A stretch of DNA of 64,000 nt from CAYGAG01 sp964347765 (GCA_964347765.1 CAYGAG010000006.1:1-64000); one strand, 5' to 3'. Positions 25,133-35,061 are shown, counted from the stretch's first letter. Notes: a model not told the origin generated them from the sequence alone. Translations and numbers: made by a program.

Positions 25133-25807
25133 ATGCAAAGTGGAAATGATCAGATGTTGAAACAAGTTTGGAGAGGCAGAGGTCGGCCTTCCAACAGCAC
25201 ACTTTCATACAAGGACAGGAGGATTCTTGAGTACCTTGCTGGAATAGCTATGATGCATAAAGTGGATCCAAGCGGATTCTTCGACTGCATCTTGGAAGCT
25301 TGGAATAATGAGGAATCAGAATGCAAACAGTTGGCTATAAGGTGTCGCAAAAAGAAGAATGATTCAGCAGTGTTTCTGTTCACCAATGCTAAAAAGGTTG
25401 TAGCTCAATTTCCAATATCGACTGAGATCCTACATGGGAATAGTCAACTTGAAAGCTACGTCAAAACTGTGAAGCCTAAAAGAACCTCTTCAGTAAAGAA
25501 CTACGAGGGCACGAATCTCAAGATCGAAAGCTTGAAAGTTGGAATGAAACGGATCAACCTGAAGGCAAGAGTGCTTGAGATGCCAAGATCACAGATGGTT
25601 TACACTAGATCTGGCAATGTAGCTTATGTATCGAATGCACTTATCGCTGATGAAACTGGTTCAATTAGAATCAGCCTATGGAACCAGCAGATCAAGACTG
25701 TTTCGGAAGGCGATGAAATTGATATCCAGAATGGCAACGTAACTAGGTTCAGAGGTGAACTTCAGTTAAGAATAGGGAGACACGGAAGCTTAAATGTGGT
25801 CGGATGA
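25133..25807 (+). CDS. Single OB-fold nucleic-acid-binding protein (RPA-like)
   Basis: A 224-residue protein. The C-terminal ~100 residues (from ~KIESLKVGMKRINLKARVLE) are an OB fold of the RPA/SSB type, including ...LIADETGSIRISLWNQQ and VSEGDEIDIQNGNVTRFRGELQLRIGR. This is the DNA-binding pattern of archaeal single-stranded DNA-binding proteins. The N-terminal ~110 residues are basic and helical, start with a GRGRP AT-hook-like stretch (~15-20), and are not recognised. Possible roles are ssDNA binding in repair or transcription. It has its own promoter (TATA 25061-25069) and no close partner gene. Confidence 0.7.
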   Translation: MQSGNDQMLKQVWRGRGRPSNSTLSYKDRRILEYLAGIAMMHKVDPSGFFDCILEAWNNEESECKQLAIRCRKKKNDSAVFLFTNAKKVVAQFPISTEILHGNSQLESYVKTVKPKRTSSVKNYEGTNLKIESLKVGMKRINLKARVLEMPRSQMVYTRSGNVAYVSNALIADETGSIRISLWNQQIKTVSEGDEIDIQNGNVTRFRGELQLRIGRHGSLNVVG

Positions 25808-26037
25808 ATTGTCTATCATCGCTTTTTCATAATTTGGCGCGGTAAAGCAATAAGGCTTTAACTGCTTCTTCAGAGAACCTGACAATCACTGTTGCGACAG
25901 AGACTCGGCCTTCAATTTCTGAAGGGGACCATATACACAGCAAGCGAGTCGGAAGGTTCAAGTAATTCACGTGTAAGATTGCCATGTATTTCCCGAATAT
26001 GTCGCATGCTCATCCAAAAGAGAGGATTATACCCGTT

Positions 26038-28458
26038 TCAGATAGGGAAAATTCCGGCTATTCCAAAACCTAAAAAGAACATTTCTGCTATGACCAACGC
26101 CTTGAAAGGCTGCCCGTATTGAAGCAGACCTGTAATCTGCAACTTCACTTCATTTATTGAGTACGGGTCTATGCGTTTTATATTCGGCAATACAAATTGA
26201 ACGATACCGGATTTTTCAAAACTAACCTTAAGATCTTGTTGGCCGTTGAGGTCAAAGTCGCCAACTTCCACTGGAATGCTCATGTCTGCTGCGACAGTCT
26301 TGTTGATAAGAATAGAAGCAGATTCAACGTCATATATGCTATAGCTCGAAGGAAGCTCAATGAAACATGTGACTGGTTTGGTTACCATCGGCTGGACGCC
26401 AACCACGGAATTCCTCAACACTGCTGAAGCTTGTATAGCATGAACATCCATAAGCGGATAGTTATCCATGTTATTCCCATCAATAACATAGGGAACGTCC
26501 CCTATTCCATCACTATCAAGGTCTGTGCCATTGTAGCTGGTCCAATAATTGCCGCCAGATGGGTAACCGTCATCCCACACGTTTGCAGGCATTGGTGATC
26601 CTTCTACTTCGACTGTGTTTTCAACAAAGCTGTTATGGAAGATGACGTTTCCAGAAGAACTCGTCATCTTAATTCCGTAGGAGTTGTTTGCCAAGTAGTT
26701 GCCTTCTAATGTATTGTTCAAGGAGTGATGCAGTCGAATCCCTTCGAGGGCGCCAAGTATTGCAGAATTTCTGATCTTAGAACCATTCGTGTAAGCAATT
26801 AACACCGCCTGATTATTTTCCATGATCTTTGCGCCATCTACTGTTACATTGGTTGAATCAACCAAGGCAATGAATCCTGCATCCGTCGGAACTTCCATGT
26901 TCTGCCGGCTTACCAAGTAGTAAACGGGTTGACCATAGACCAGATTTGAAGTATCAATGTCATGGATGAAATGGTTGAGTGGAGAATCTTGCTGGATATC
27001 TATCTCAAAATTATCCATAAGATTATTTCTTAGAACTACGTTGGAGGAACTCATCAATAGGAGACCGTGGGCCTCGCCGTTTTGAATGGTGAAGTTGCAG
27101 ATAACAAGATTCGATGTCGTTACGGCGACCGTTGTGCCTATTCCATAACCGTCAAGAACAGTTGTGGACGCATTTTCCCCAATAAGGGAAACGCTTTTGC
27201 CAATCGTTACATGCTCTATGCGCAGTCCTGCATCTACATGAATCGTATGTCCATTTGATGTTTCCGTGGCATCTATTGCCTCCTGAACTGTTAAGTAGTC
27301 TATGCCCGTGTTCAGATTGTGAACTCCTTTCCCTGTCCATGCTGAATCTATAAGTGGATATCTGTCCATATTGTCTTCATCAATAGCATAAGGATAATCC
27401 CATATGCCATCACTGCCCGTCTGATTCTGATAGACGCCACTGTACAAGTCTTCAGAAATGTGACCTTTCCAATAGTTGCCCCCTGAAGGATACCCGTCAT
27501 CCCACACATTACTCACATGCTCACAGTAGATCATGCTCCGATTGTCGAGGTAGTTATGGTAGATGGTGTTTCCCACGGCTCCTTCTCCTACCCAAATATC
27601 CGAATTCACAATTGGTTTACCGTGCCATTCTACTTCATTGCCATGCCCATTTGAAGAAACAATATTGTCAGTAACTAGATTATTTGTGGAAGAACTCCCG
27701 ATGATACAAATGCCAATCACACTGTTGTTTGACACTGTGTTACCGACTACGTGGTTGTCTCTCGAACCCCAAAGTACAATGCCTGCGACTGGGGGAACCC
27801 CTGAATGGTACTGCATTTCTTCATAACCCCAGTGAGTTTTTGCCACAATGTTTGCTTCGATAACATTATTTCTTGCCCACCAAACGCCAACTCCATAGTA
27901 TACGTTAGTCATGACATTACCTTGGACTCTGCAACTGTTGGAACCCCAAAGATGGACAGCATTATATTGTATATCCTTAAACTCGTTGTCTTCTATGGTG
28001 ATTTCTGTGCTGTCGCGCACTTCAATGCCATTGTTAACGATGTAAGGGACACCAGTCCCTGCACTAATAACACTATTCCGAAGGATGCTGTCTTCACACT
28101 GAATGAAGACAGTACTACCATGCGATTGAGGTAGTGGTGAGAATAAGTTGAAACCTGTGACTATGGCGTTGTCTGCTGTTATAGAAACTGCTGGTGTCAT
28201 TCCGCCATTTATTTCCGTAGTTTCCGGATTTTGTCCAACAAGCGATATAGGTTTGTTTACATTGACACCTTCAAAATATGTTCCGCTTCGCACAAAGACT
28301 GTGTCTCCAGCTTTGGCAGCGTTGATGGCTGACTGTATAGTCGGATAATCATCTGGAACAGTGATAGTTCCTCCAATGGCCGGCTGAACATCGAGTAGTG
28401 AGCACATCACACACACTAAAAGGACCAGAATAACTGGGCTAGATATCAGTCTCCTCAA
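26038..28458 (-). CDS. Secreted NosD-like parallel beta-helix protein
   Basis: An 806-residue exported protein. Residues 1-30 form a signal peptide (ILVLLVCVMCSLLDV core), followed by TITVPDDYPTIQSAINAAKAGDTVFV, the standard opening of archaeal NosD/right-handed beta-helix proteins. Asn-rich ~23-residue coil repeats (N-x-x-E-x-N, NNSYGIKM type) run to ~residue 700. A second PTIQ-like start (YLTVQEAIDAT) near 390 and two NVWDDGYPSGGNYW segments (~318 and ~632) show an internal duplication. A short hydrophobic C-terminus may be an anchor. Such proteins are likely surface carbohydrate- or protein-binding structures rather than copper chaperones. Start TTG with GGGAGA five bases upstream. Confidence 0.85.
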   Translation of the reverse strand: MRRLISSPVILVLLVCVMCSLLDVQPAIGGTITVPDDYPTIQSAINAAKAGDTVFVRSGTYFEGVNVNKPISLVGQNPETTEINGGMTPAVSITADNAIVTGFNLFSPLPQSHGSTVFIQCEDSILRNSVISAGTGVPYIVNNGIEVRDSTEITIEDNEFKDIQYNAVHLWGSNSCRVQGNVMTNVYYGVGVWWARNNVIEANIVAKTHWGYEEMQYHSGVPPVAGIVLWGSRDNHVVGNTVSNNSVIGICIIGSSSTNNLVTDNIVSSNGHGNEVEWHGKPIVNSDIWVGEGAVGNTIYHNYLDNRSMIYCEHVSNVWDDGYPSGGNYWKGHISEDLYSGVYQNQTGSDGIWDYPYAIDEDNMDRYPLIDSAWTGKGVHNLNTGIDYLTVQEAIDATETSNGHTIHVDAGLRIEHVTIGKSVSLIGENASTTVLDGYGIGTTVAVTTSNLVICNFTIQNGEAHGLLLMSSSNVVLRNNLMDNFEIDIQQDSPLNHFIHDIDTSNLVYGQPVYYLVSRQNMEVPTDAGFIALVDSTNVTVDGAKIMENNQAVLIAYTNGSKIRNSAILGALEGIRLHHSLNNTLEGNYLANNSYGIKMTSSSGNVIFHNSFVENTVEVEGSPMPANVWDDGYPSGGNYWTSYNGTDLDSDGIGDVPYVIDGNNMDNYPLMDVHAIQASAVLRNSVVGVQPMVTKPVTCFIELPSSYSIYDVESASILINKTVAADMSIPVEVGDFDLNGQQDLKVSFEKSGIVQFVLPNIKRIDPYSINEVKLQITGLLQYGQPFKALVIAEMFFLGFGIAGIFPI

Positions 28459-28619
28459 TAAATTCTCCCTTTTGCGTCGTACATTGACTTGCTATTAACC
28501 CGTGTTGCTGCAGCATTTAAGGCTGCCCTCGTCATATGACGGTGCTGCCATGAATCTTTGTGAGGAACCTTTGCGATGTCTATACCCGATCTTTCAATGC
28601 AGGTCTTGTAGCGAGATCT

Positions 28620-29834
28620 CTAGACCAAGAGGTACAAAGCTATTGCAGTCACGAAAGAAATCACAAGAGACGGTATGAAGTATCTGTAAAGTCTGCTAAG
28701 TGAACATCCGAAATAGTCCGCAGTTAGGACTAAGCATAGGTGGGTTGGCGCGACTATATATCCTAAAAAGCAGGCTATGTAGAGCAACGCCGCGCTTCCT
28801 GGAGCAAAGTCGACTATTCCTTCTAGTATTGAGCAACTTATCGCTACCCCGGCGAGCGGAGAACCTACAAAGAAGGCGATAGTTGCAGGAATCGCTGTGA
28901 GAAGTAGGAGATTATCAATGTTTCCGCTAGCCACCAGTGATCCAAAAGCTGTGGAAAATCCAGTGCTTTCAACAGTATTTCTCAGTAAGAAGGCGCCGAA
29001 AGCTGCAAGTGGGATTCCATAGGTCGCCCAGTTCTTGAAAGGCTTCTTAAACTCTTCAAGAGTTGGCCTCGTGATTACAAGTAGAACAGCCACTCCGGCA
29101 AAAGCTGCTATAGAAACATCAACGCGCAACCCTATGACAGCCACAACTGTGGCCAAGATAGGTAAAAACGTGACTGCAAAGCGTCCTAACTCCAAGGTCA
29201 CATTTGTTGCGGCATTCTTATGATCTATTCTCGGTAGGTCCTTCGTTTTCCACAGACCGATAACGTAGCCAGCCATGATCATCGCTATTACTATCGGGAT
29301 TTCTCGAATGATAATGGATGTAATCGTCAGTCCTGTGAGTGTAGCCGTGAGTATAAGGACCTGACTCACAGGATAAACAGGGAAGATCGTGTGTCTAAAC
29401 CATACGTTTACATAGGTCTTCTTGTCAGCCTCCAATCCAAGCCTGTTAGTCTCAGATTCCACCAGCGGTGCGGACATTAGCGCCCCACCTGCCACTGGCA
29501 GCAGACCTATAATCGCTGGAAGTACACTGACTATAAGTTTGGAATTTCTGATTAGCCGTCCAAGGCTTTCACTCAGATGATTGATCATTCCTGTTTCTCT
29601 ATACAGTTGGCTCATCAACATTATTCCGAAAGCGGCAAGCACAACTGAGATTGTGTCCAGATCGATACACGTTCGATATATTATACTTGGAACTTGCTGC
29701 AAATCAACTGAGAGTGATCCTAGAAGCAAAGCTGTCAGGATTAAGGCTATGCCCAGATTCGTTCGTTTGTATAGCATCAGACCAAGAAAAAGAAATGAAA
29801 CGATAACAGCAATTAGAGGACTGCTTAATCCCAC
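28620..29834 (-). CDS. DUF401 family membrane transporter-like protein
   Basis: A 404-residue polytopic membrane protein, ~11-12 hydrophobic helices with almost no soluble loops. The pattern LLPVAGGALMSAPLVESE (~112-129) with a re-entrant-like Gly/Ser/Pro stretch, and GSPLAGVAISCSILEGIVDF near the C-terminus, match the DUF401 family, which is distantly related to ion-transporter/GntP-type permeases. Substrate unknown. The start is GTG. It is monocistronic and transcribed toward the NosD-like gene. Confidence 0.75.
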   Translation of the reverse strand: MGLSSPLIAVIVSFLFLGLMLYKRTNLGIALILTALLLGSLSVDLQQVPSIIYRTCIDLDTISVVLAAFGIMLMSQLYRETGMINHLSESLGRLIRNSKLIVSVLPAIIGLLPVAGGALMSAPLVESETNRLGLEADKKTYVNVWFRHTIFPVYPVSQVLILTATLTGLTITSIIIREIPIVIAMIMAGYVIGLWKTKDLPRIDHKNAATNVTLELGRFAVTFLPILATVVAVIGLRVDVSIAAFAGVAVLLVITRPTLEEFKKPFKNWATYGIPLAAFGAFLLRNTVESTGFSTAFGSLVASGNIDNLLLLTAIPATIAFFVGSPLAGVAISCSILEGIVDFAPGSAALLYIACFLGYIVAPTHLCLVLTADYFGCSLSRLYRYFIPSLVISFVTAIALYLLV

Positions 29835-30104
29835 GCACTAGGCTTCCTTTAATCATTTTGGAGAACTCAGATGTAGCTGAACTCTTAATCTTTTCCTTCG
29901 ATGCAGCAAGAAAGGGGCATACTCTTTGTTTCAGGAGGAAAGCCTGTGCGACAACTAATCATTCAGACATAATGAGTAGAAGTACCGAGTAATGGAGGGC
30001 AAGCTCAGAGGCAGATTCTGATCACCAAGATTGTCAAACCAAATCAGCACAGACATTATGCGAATCATGCTTCTTTGAAGCATGAAATCGGCATCTTCTA
30101 ATCG

Positions 30105-32285
30105 ATGTTCATCCTCAGAAAACATTATGACCTCCTCTTTCCATCTGCTAGTGAGGTTCACAGACACTTGTCCCGAACAAAAGTATACATTTGTCCACGC
30201 TGTGAAGCCGCCTATTCTGCCGAAGAATACATTGAGAGTCTCTTCTGCAGAGGATGTGGCAGTTTCCTGAGGAAGAACTACGTTGCCGCTAGAAAGCTGT
30301 ACAGAAGAGCTGAGGACAAGGAAAAATCAGGTCCTAAGAGATTCTTCCCTTATATTGATTTTCGACCCTACCAACACGATGCAATAGACTTTGTCTACCA
30401 AGTGATCAAGAATAGAAAGATTGGAATGCTCTCCTCTCCTTGCGGCACGGGCAAATCAGTTTCCGTCTTGACTGCTTTCTTCTTGGCCAAAGAACAAGAT
30501 GATTCCATAGGACGGCTCTTCGCTCTGACAAGAACAAAGAATCAACTCGAAATCTACTGCAGAGAACTGAAGAATATAAAAAGACATTCAGGCGTCAACT
30601 TTGTTGCTTCCATATTTAAGAGCAAGAAGGAAATGTGTCCATGTATACGTAAGAATGCAAGGCTTAGACACATCAAGTATCGTGACTTTCTCCAGTATTG
30701 TCGAACCATGAAGAGCGGAACCTTCGGGAAAAACTGCAAATACTTTGAGAGGACATATAAAGGAAGAAGGCTGAGCTGGCACGCCAATCGCGTGATTAGC
30801 AGGATCAAAAGTGCCGGTCCCTTACTTCCGGAAGAAGTCTATAAAATATGTTACGATGAGGGTCTCTGCCCTTACGAAGTGACGAAAGTCTTGGCTAAGT
30901 ACGCTGACATCATCGTTGGTAGCTACAATTACATCCTGTTGGACTCTGTCCGAGAATCGATCTTTCGCGGGACAGGAATAAAAACTGAAGAGGTCAACTG
31001 CGTCTTTGATGAAGCACATAGTCTACCAGACTATGCTGCAGACATCCTCTCAGATGAACTTGCATCAACAACAGTTCTAGCGGCTAAAAGAGAAGCTGAG
31101 ACCTTTGCCATCGATGACTCTCAGTTTGCGGAATCCTTACACCACGTATTGACCCAACTTGGAGAAAACGTTTACAAGAGCCTTGGATCTGATGTGGAAC
31201 ATGTTATAGAAACCAGAGAGGTAGTCGACTTGCTTCTCAATGACATGGACACTGACCTAGATGGACTAACTGAACTTCTCTCCGAGCTGTCAGATATGGG
31301 AGAAATTATTCGCCAAAAAAAGGCTGAAGCGGGTAAGAATCCAATCTCCTATCTAGGAAGATGTGCGACTTTCGTTCAAGATTGGGTTGACGGGGCCAAC
31401 TCAAGTTATGCTCGATATCTAAGGGTAACAGATGAGCAAGGTTGGGAGCGGATCAGGCTTGGGATTAAATGCCTTGATCCTGCCTTAGCTGCAGCGATGA
31501 TTAATGGGTTGAGATCTGCCGTTCTTATGTCTGGAACCCTTTGGAATAGAGATTACTATATTGATGCTCTTGGAATTGAAAGAAACCGTTGTGAAAGCCT
31601 TGAACTTCCAAGCCCTTTTCCTCGGAAGAACCGACTAATAGCGGTTGACACGTCTGTTACTACAAAGTTCGAAAGACGCAGTGAAGCCCAATGGAGGAGA
31701 ATAGCTGATCATTTGGAGAAGATTGTAAGCCTTGTCAATGGGAGAATAGCTGTCTACTTCCCATCCTATGCCATAATGCATGAGGTTGTTGAAACTGTCC
31801 ATTTCGACGCACCGTTTCTTGTTGAAAAGAGGGACACGAAGATTATTGAAGTGCTTCAGTTCCTGAAGACCCATAAGCATTGCGTTGTTTTCGGTGTAGC
31901 CAGAGGCAAGATAAGTGAAGGCGTTGACATGTCCTTGCATGGTAAGTCCTTACTTGCTGCTGTAATAGCAGTCGGATTACCTTATCCCAAACGCACAGAA
32001 CTGCAGGCAGCTCTTATCAGATATTTCGGAGAAAAGTTCGGAAGCAAGGCCATAGAATACGCCATTGGCATCCCCTGTCTTAGCGCGCTAGCCCAATCTA
32101 CAGGAAGATTGTTGCGAAACCCGCAAGATAAAGGTATAATACTGATATTAGACAGACGCGCAGCTGGAAGATTCAAAGAGAAGTTTCCGCAGGATTGGAG
32201 AAAAGACATGAAGGCCTATTATAGCATTGAGAATATCTTGAAAAAAATAAGAGAGTTCACGTGTCGAAAAGTGTCTATTCTGTAA
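30105..32285 (+). CDS. XPD/Rad3-family DNA helicase with N-terminal zinc ribbon
   Basis: A 726-residue superfamily-2 helicase. Motif I is SPCGTGKSVS (~107-116) and motif II is FDEAHSLP (~303-310, DEAH). Four cysteines between motifs Ia and II (CPC, YCRTM, NCKYF, LCPYE, ~180-260) fit the 4Fe-4S domain of XPD. C-terminal motifs include GVARGKISEGVDM (~601-613) and QSTGRLLRNPQDKG (VI). Before the helicase is an extra zinc ribbon, CPRC-x(15)-CRGC (~30-51), not present in the XPD I know from archaea or eukaryotes. Archaeal XPD unwinds DNA 5' to 3' in repair. DinG-type is the alternative label. It is monocistronic. Confidence 0.82.
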   Translation: MFILRKHYDLLFPSASEVHRHLSRTKVYICPRCEAAYSAEEYIESLFCRGCGSFLRKNYVAARKLYRRAEDKEKSGPKRFFPYIDFRPYQHDAIDFVYQVIKNRKIGMLSSPCGTGKSVSVLTAFFLAKEQDDSIGRLFALTRTKNQLEIYCRELKNIKRHSGVNFVASIFKSKKEMCPCIRKNARLRHIKYRDFLQYCRTMKSGTFGKNCKYFERTYKGRRLSWHANRVISRIKSAGPLLPEEVYKICYDEGLCPYEVTKVLAKYADIIVGSYNYILLDSVRESIFRGTGIKTEEVNCVFDEAHSLPDYAADILSDELASTTVLAAKREAETFAIDDSQFAESLHHVLTQLGENVYKSLGSDVEHVIETREVVDLLLNDMDTDLDGLTELLSELSDMGEIIRQKKAEAGKNPISYLGRCATFVQDWVDGANSSYARYLRVTDEQGWERIRLGIKCLDPALAAAMINGLRSAVLMSGTLWNRDYYIDALGIERNRCESLELPSPFPRKNRLIAVDTSVTTKFERRSEAQWRRIADHLEKIVSLVNGRIAVYFPSYAIMHEVVETVHFDAPFLVEKRDTKIIEVLQFLKTHKHCVVFGVARGKISEGVDMSLHGKSLLAAVIAVGLPYPKRTELQAALIRYFGEKFGSKAIEYAIGIPCLSALAQSTGRLLRNPQDKGIILILDRRAAGRFKEKFPQDWRKDMKAYYSIENILKKIREFTCRKVSIL

Positions 32286-32491
32286 GAGACAAGTATGGTC
32301 GCCTGCAGTCTAAATTGACCGACGTTAAATTAATGCTGAAACTGTAGCTTCTATCAGACCTTTCAAGTGACGAAAGAGTCTGAAAGATCAAGAGGTTTGT
32401 CCATGTTCTTTTCATAGGATTGTCAGCTAAAGATTTGGGATTCACAACCGATTTATCCAAACCAAGGCAAAGAAGGATAAGGTGTACATAG

Positions 32492-32839
32492 ATGAGAAGA
32501 TCAAAGCTGGAGGTATACGAGGACATACTCAAAGCTCTGGTGAATGAGCCTCTGGCGCTTGATCGCGTTGCGCTTGAAACAAATGTGCACCTCAAGAGAC
32601 TTATTGAACGCCTAGATTTTCTGCTTGAGAACAAGCTCGTGGACGAACGGCAAGTAGGTGGAAACGTCTCTTACGCCATTACAGAAAGAGGTATTGTAGT
32701 GCTAAGAACCTTGAACTTTCAGAAATATCTTGAGAAGGTTTCGAGCAACATAAAGGTGATCGATGAAGCTTTAGAGATCCTTCGTAGGCTGGAGAAGCAT
32801 AAACTGGAGAGGGATCGCAAGTCAAACGGAACGTCGTGA
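32492..32839 (+). CDS. Winged-helix DNA-binding protein
   Basis: A 115-residue protein with an N-terminal winged helix (~5-75: SKLEVYEDILKALV, recognition helix ...LKRLIERLDFLLENKLV, wing VSYAITERGIVVL), followed by a C-terminal coiled coil (KVIDEALEILRRLEKHKLERD) probably for dimerisation. This is the common small archaeal PF14947-type HTH regulator layout. The target is unknown. It has its own upstream region after the XPD-like gene and precedes a zinc-ribbon gene by 123 bases. Confidence 0.75.
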   Translation: MRRSKLEVYEDILKALVNEPLALDRVALETNVHLKRLIERLDFLLENKLVDERQVGGNVSYAITERGIVVLRTLNFQKYLEKVSSNIKVIDEALEILRRLEKHKLERDRKSNGTS

Positions 32840-32962
32840 TTCAAATTCTGCGCGCAAGTTCGGACTACGAAGTGTAGGATTTCTGTGTAATCTTACATCT
32901 GTCTCGGGAGGTCATTCTACTAAATCTTAAGTAGTCTTCTCGCTGTTAGTCTTGTCGGAAGA

Positions 32963-33205
32963 ATGAAAGAGCAGAATACACGCCAAGTCGAAGATTATAC
33001 TATTGACTTAATCAGAACAAGGGGAAAAGGAGATCTCAGATGTCCGAAATGCAAAGTCCGCATATCCCCTGATGACATGACAGAAGATGTTTATACAGTT
33101 TTGGAACCAGTGATGAAGGCGGACAAGCTAGAAAAGCTAACCCTGCAATGTAACAAATGCAAAAGCAAAATACACCTAACAGGTTTCTATGCTCTAGTCG
33201 AATGA
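32963..33205 (+). CDS. Small zinc-ribbon protein, unknown function
   Basis: An 80-residue soluble protein with two CxxC pairs (CPKC ~28-31, CNKC ~64-67) about 32 residues apart, a zinc-ribbon arrangement. The segment between them is acidic and helical. It has no signal peptide and I recognise no family. A TATA-like ATCTTAAG lies ~40 bases upstream. It lies between two HTH genes and could be a small regulatory or RNA-associated protein, but nothing specific shows this. Confidence 0.55.
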   Translation: MKEQNTRQVEDYTIDLIRTRGKGDLRCPKCKVRISPDDMTEDVYTVLEPVMKADKLEKLTLQCNKCKSKIHLTGFYALVE

Positions 33206-33374
33206 CATGGCAGGTAGTTGCAACAACAGTGTGGTTGTAGAAATCGTATTAGTCAATGAAAGTTCTAAGCACAGAGCTGAAGGGTTGTTCAGTAGAATTA
33301 GAACTAAAATTCAAGAAAAATCGAAATACTTAAGAGGAAGACGGCGCGTATGATGCGAGGATGGAACTCTGTTC

Positions 33375-34247
33375 ATGAAGGAGAGAAACGTTGATCAGAT
33401 AGGCAGAGCCTTGACCGAGTCTAGCGAAGACCTAACCATTGTTCTCAAGTCAATAGCAAATAAATCGAGGCTTCAGCTGCTTGCCGCCCTGCAGAAAGGA
33501 AAATGCACTTTTAGCGAACTCCAAGAAACGTCAAATCTAGGTAAAACAGCATTGGCACATCATCTAGGGATACTTGTAGAAGCGGGTGTTCTGAATCATC
33601 CCAAGCGGGCTCACTATGAGCTGAGTGTCGATGGCGTCAAACTCTTGAATGCTGTGTGCACCACATACGCCAGTTCTAGAAGGAGACGAGAACTTGAATC
33701 AACGAGACGAGCAGAATACATCCAAAAAGTACACATCAAGCGGAGGGAAAAAATCGTGAAAGAATTGAATGTTAGAATCGTCAAGCTCGAACCGATGCGA
33801 GTAGCCAGTGTTCGCGCCATAAGCAAGACACCCGAACGTGACGCATGGGCACAAATGCGTGCATGGGCCGAACCAAAGGGTCTGCTAGAAAACATCGAAC
33901 AACACCCAGTCTTTGGTTTCAACAGCCCGGATCCTTCACCCGGTAACAAGGAATACGGCTATGAGTTCTGGATACGCGTTGGACCCAAGGAAATGCCTGA
34001 AGGGAACATAAAAATCAAAGAGTTCAAAGGCGGACTATACGCTGTCACAACATGCAAGTTGAAAGAAGAACTGGAATCAGAATTCTTCAGGAAAGAAGGC
34101 TACCTTGAATCATGGAAGAAGATTTCAGACTGGGTCAAATCCAGCAAATACAATTTCGGCCAACATCAATGTCTGGAAAAAGCCCATGATCCAGGCGCTT
34201 CCGACGAAGAACTGATCTTGGATCTGTACTGCTCAATCACCCAGTAG
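33375..34247 (+). CDS. ArsR-type HTH fused to GyrI-like effector-binding domain
   Basis: A 290-residue regulator. The N-terminal winged helix is ArsR/PadR-like (LKSIANKSRLQLLAALQKGKC...ALAHHLGILVEAGVL, ~25-75). A basic linker follows (~95-125). The C-terminal half (~127-290) is a GyrI-like/SHV effector-binding domain, starting VRIVKLEPMRVASVRAIS and containing FGFNSPDPSPGNKEYGYEFW. Such fusions sense small hydrophobic or cationic ligands and control efflux or metabolism. No effector residue can be named. It is monocistronic; its 3' end faces a strong hairpin terminator shared with the converging ABC gene. Confidence 0.82.
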   Translation: MKERNVDQIGRALTESSEDLTIVLKSIANKSRLQLLAALQKGKCTFSELQETSNLGKTALAHHLGILVEAGVLNHPKRAHYELSVDGVKLLNAVCTTYASSRRRRELESTRRAEYIQKVHIKRREKIVKELNVRIVKLEPMRVASVRAISKTPERDAWAQMRAWAEPKGLLENIEQHPVFGFNSPDPSPGNKEYGYEFWIRVGPKEMPEGNIKIKEFKGGLYAVTTCKLKEELESEFFRKEGYLESWKKISDWVKSSKYNFGQHQCLEKAHDPGASDEELILDLYCSITQ

Positions 34248-34331
34248 AAGAGCCAAGAGCACAAGAAGCTGTGTGTAGACAGTAGCTTCCAACCATAGAG
34301 CAGGCAAATCACTCTTCAGTTGGAGTAGTGA

Positions 34332-34365
34332 ACGCGCGCCTGTTGACGTCCAGTCAGGCGCGCGT
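34332..34365. terminator. GC-rich hairpin followed by T-rich tract (bidirectional terminator candidate)
   Basis: ACGCGCGCCTG (34332-34342) and CAGGCGCGCGT (34355-34365) are perfect 11-bp inverted arms around a 12-base loop, followed by CTTTCTTGTTTT. It lies between two converging genes (ends 34247 and 34387), as a shared terminator should. It is unusually GC-rich for this AT-leaning region and looks like a bacterial intrinsic terminator, which archaea seldom need. Confidence 0.6.
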
Positions 34366-34386
34366 CTTTCTTGTTTTCCATGAAAA

Positions 34387-35061
34387 TTAATACTTAGGTC
34401 TCAATTTCCCGTCTTGGATTTCATATGTTACATCTGCCACACTAGCTATTTCTTCGTCGTGTGTAGCCAAGATTATCGTCTTCTGTTGACTGTTTTTTAT
34501 CCCATTGAGCAGACTGACTATTTCTTCAGCAGTGTTGGAGTCAAGCTCGCCTGTTGGTTCATCTGCGATTATCATCTCAGGATCGTTTGCAACTGCTCTT
34601 GCTATGGCTACGCGTTGCATCTCCCCTACACTTAGCTCCTTTGGTCTATGGTGGAGTCTATTGCCTAAACCAACAGTCTCCAGGAGCTTTGAAGCCTTTT
34701 CTCTTTGTTCTTCCTGTGATCTGCCACATAGAGCGAGGGGCAATTCCACATTTTCTATAGCATTAAGCGTTGGCAGTAAATTGAACGTCTGAAAAACAAA
34801 GCCAATACGCAAAAGACGAGCTTTTCTTCGCTGGCTCCATGATAACAATGAAGCATCTAAACCATCAACCAAGATTTTTCCAGAGGTTGGGTAATCATTC
34901 AAACCGATAAGGTTTAGCAATGTGGATTTGCCTGAACCTGATGGTCCAAATATCGCGACAAATTCCGCTTCATCTATCTGCATATCGACCTTGTTGACCG
35001 CGAATATCTGCGAGGGACCTACCCGGTATACTCGTGTCAGATTCAATGTCTCGATTTTCAT
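34387..35061 (-). CDS. ABC transporter ATP-binding protein (MacB/LolD-type)
   Basis: A 224-residue ATPase: Walker A GPSGSGKSTLL (~37-47), signature LSVGEMQRVAIARA (~139-152, LSVGE for LSGGQ), Walker B MIIADEPTGELD, and switch His in LATHDEEIA. FVFQTFNLLPTLNAIENVELPL is the typical Q-loop stretch of LolD/MacB/FtsE-like ATPases, which work with FtsX-type permeases in lipoprotein, peptide or antibiotic handling. The ATG (35059-35061) overlaps the TGA of the permease (TGATG), giving translational coupling. A TTG three bases upstream is a less likely start. Confidence 0.92.
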   Translation of the reverse strand: MKIETLNLTRVYRVGPSQIFAVNKVDMQIDEAEFVAIFGPSGSGKSTLLNLIGLNDYPTSGKILVDGLDASLLSWSQRRKARLLRIGFVFQTFNLLPTLNAIENVELPLALCGRSQEEQREKASKLLETVGLGNRLHHRPKELSVGEMQRVAIARAVANDPEMIIADEPTGELDSNTAEEIVSLLNGIKNSQQKTIILATHDEEIASVADVTYEIQDGKLRPKY

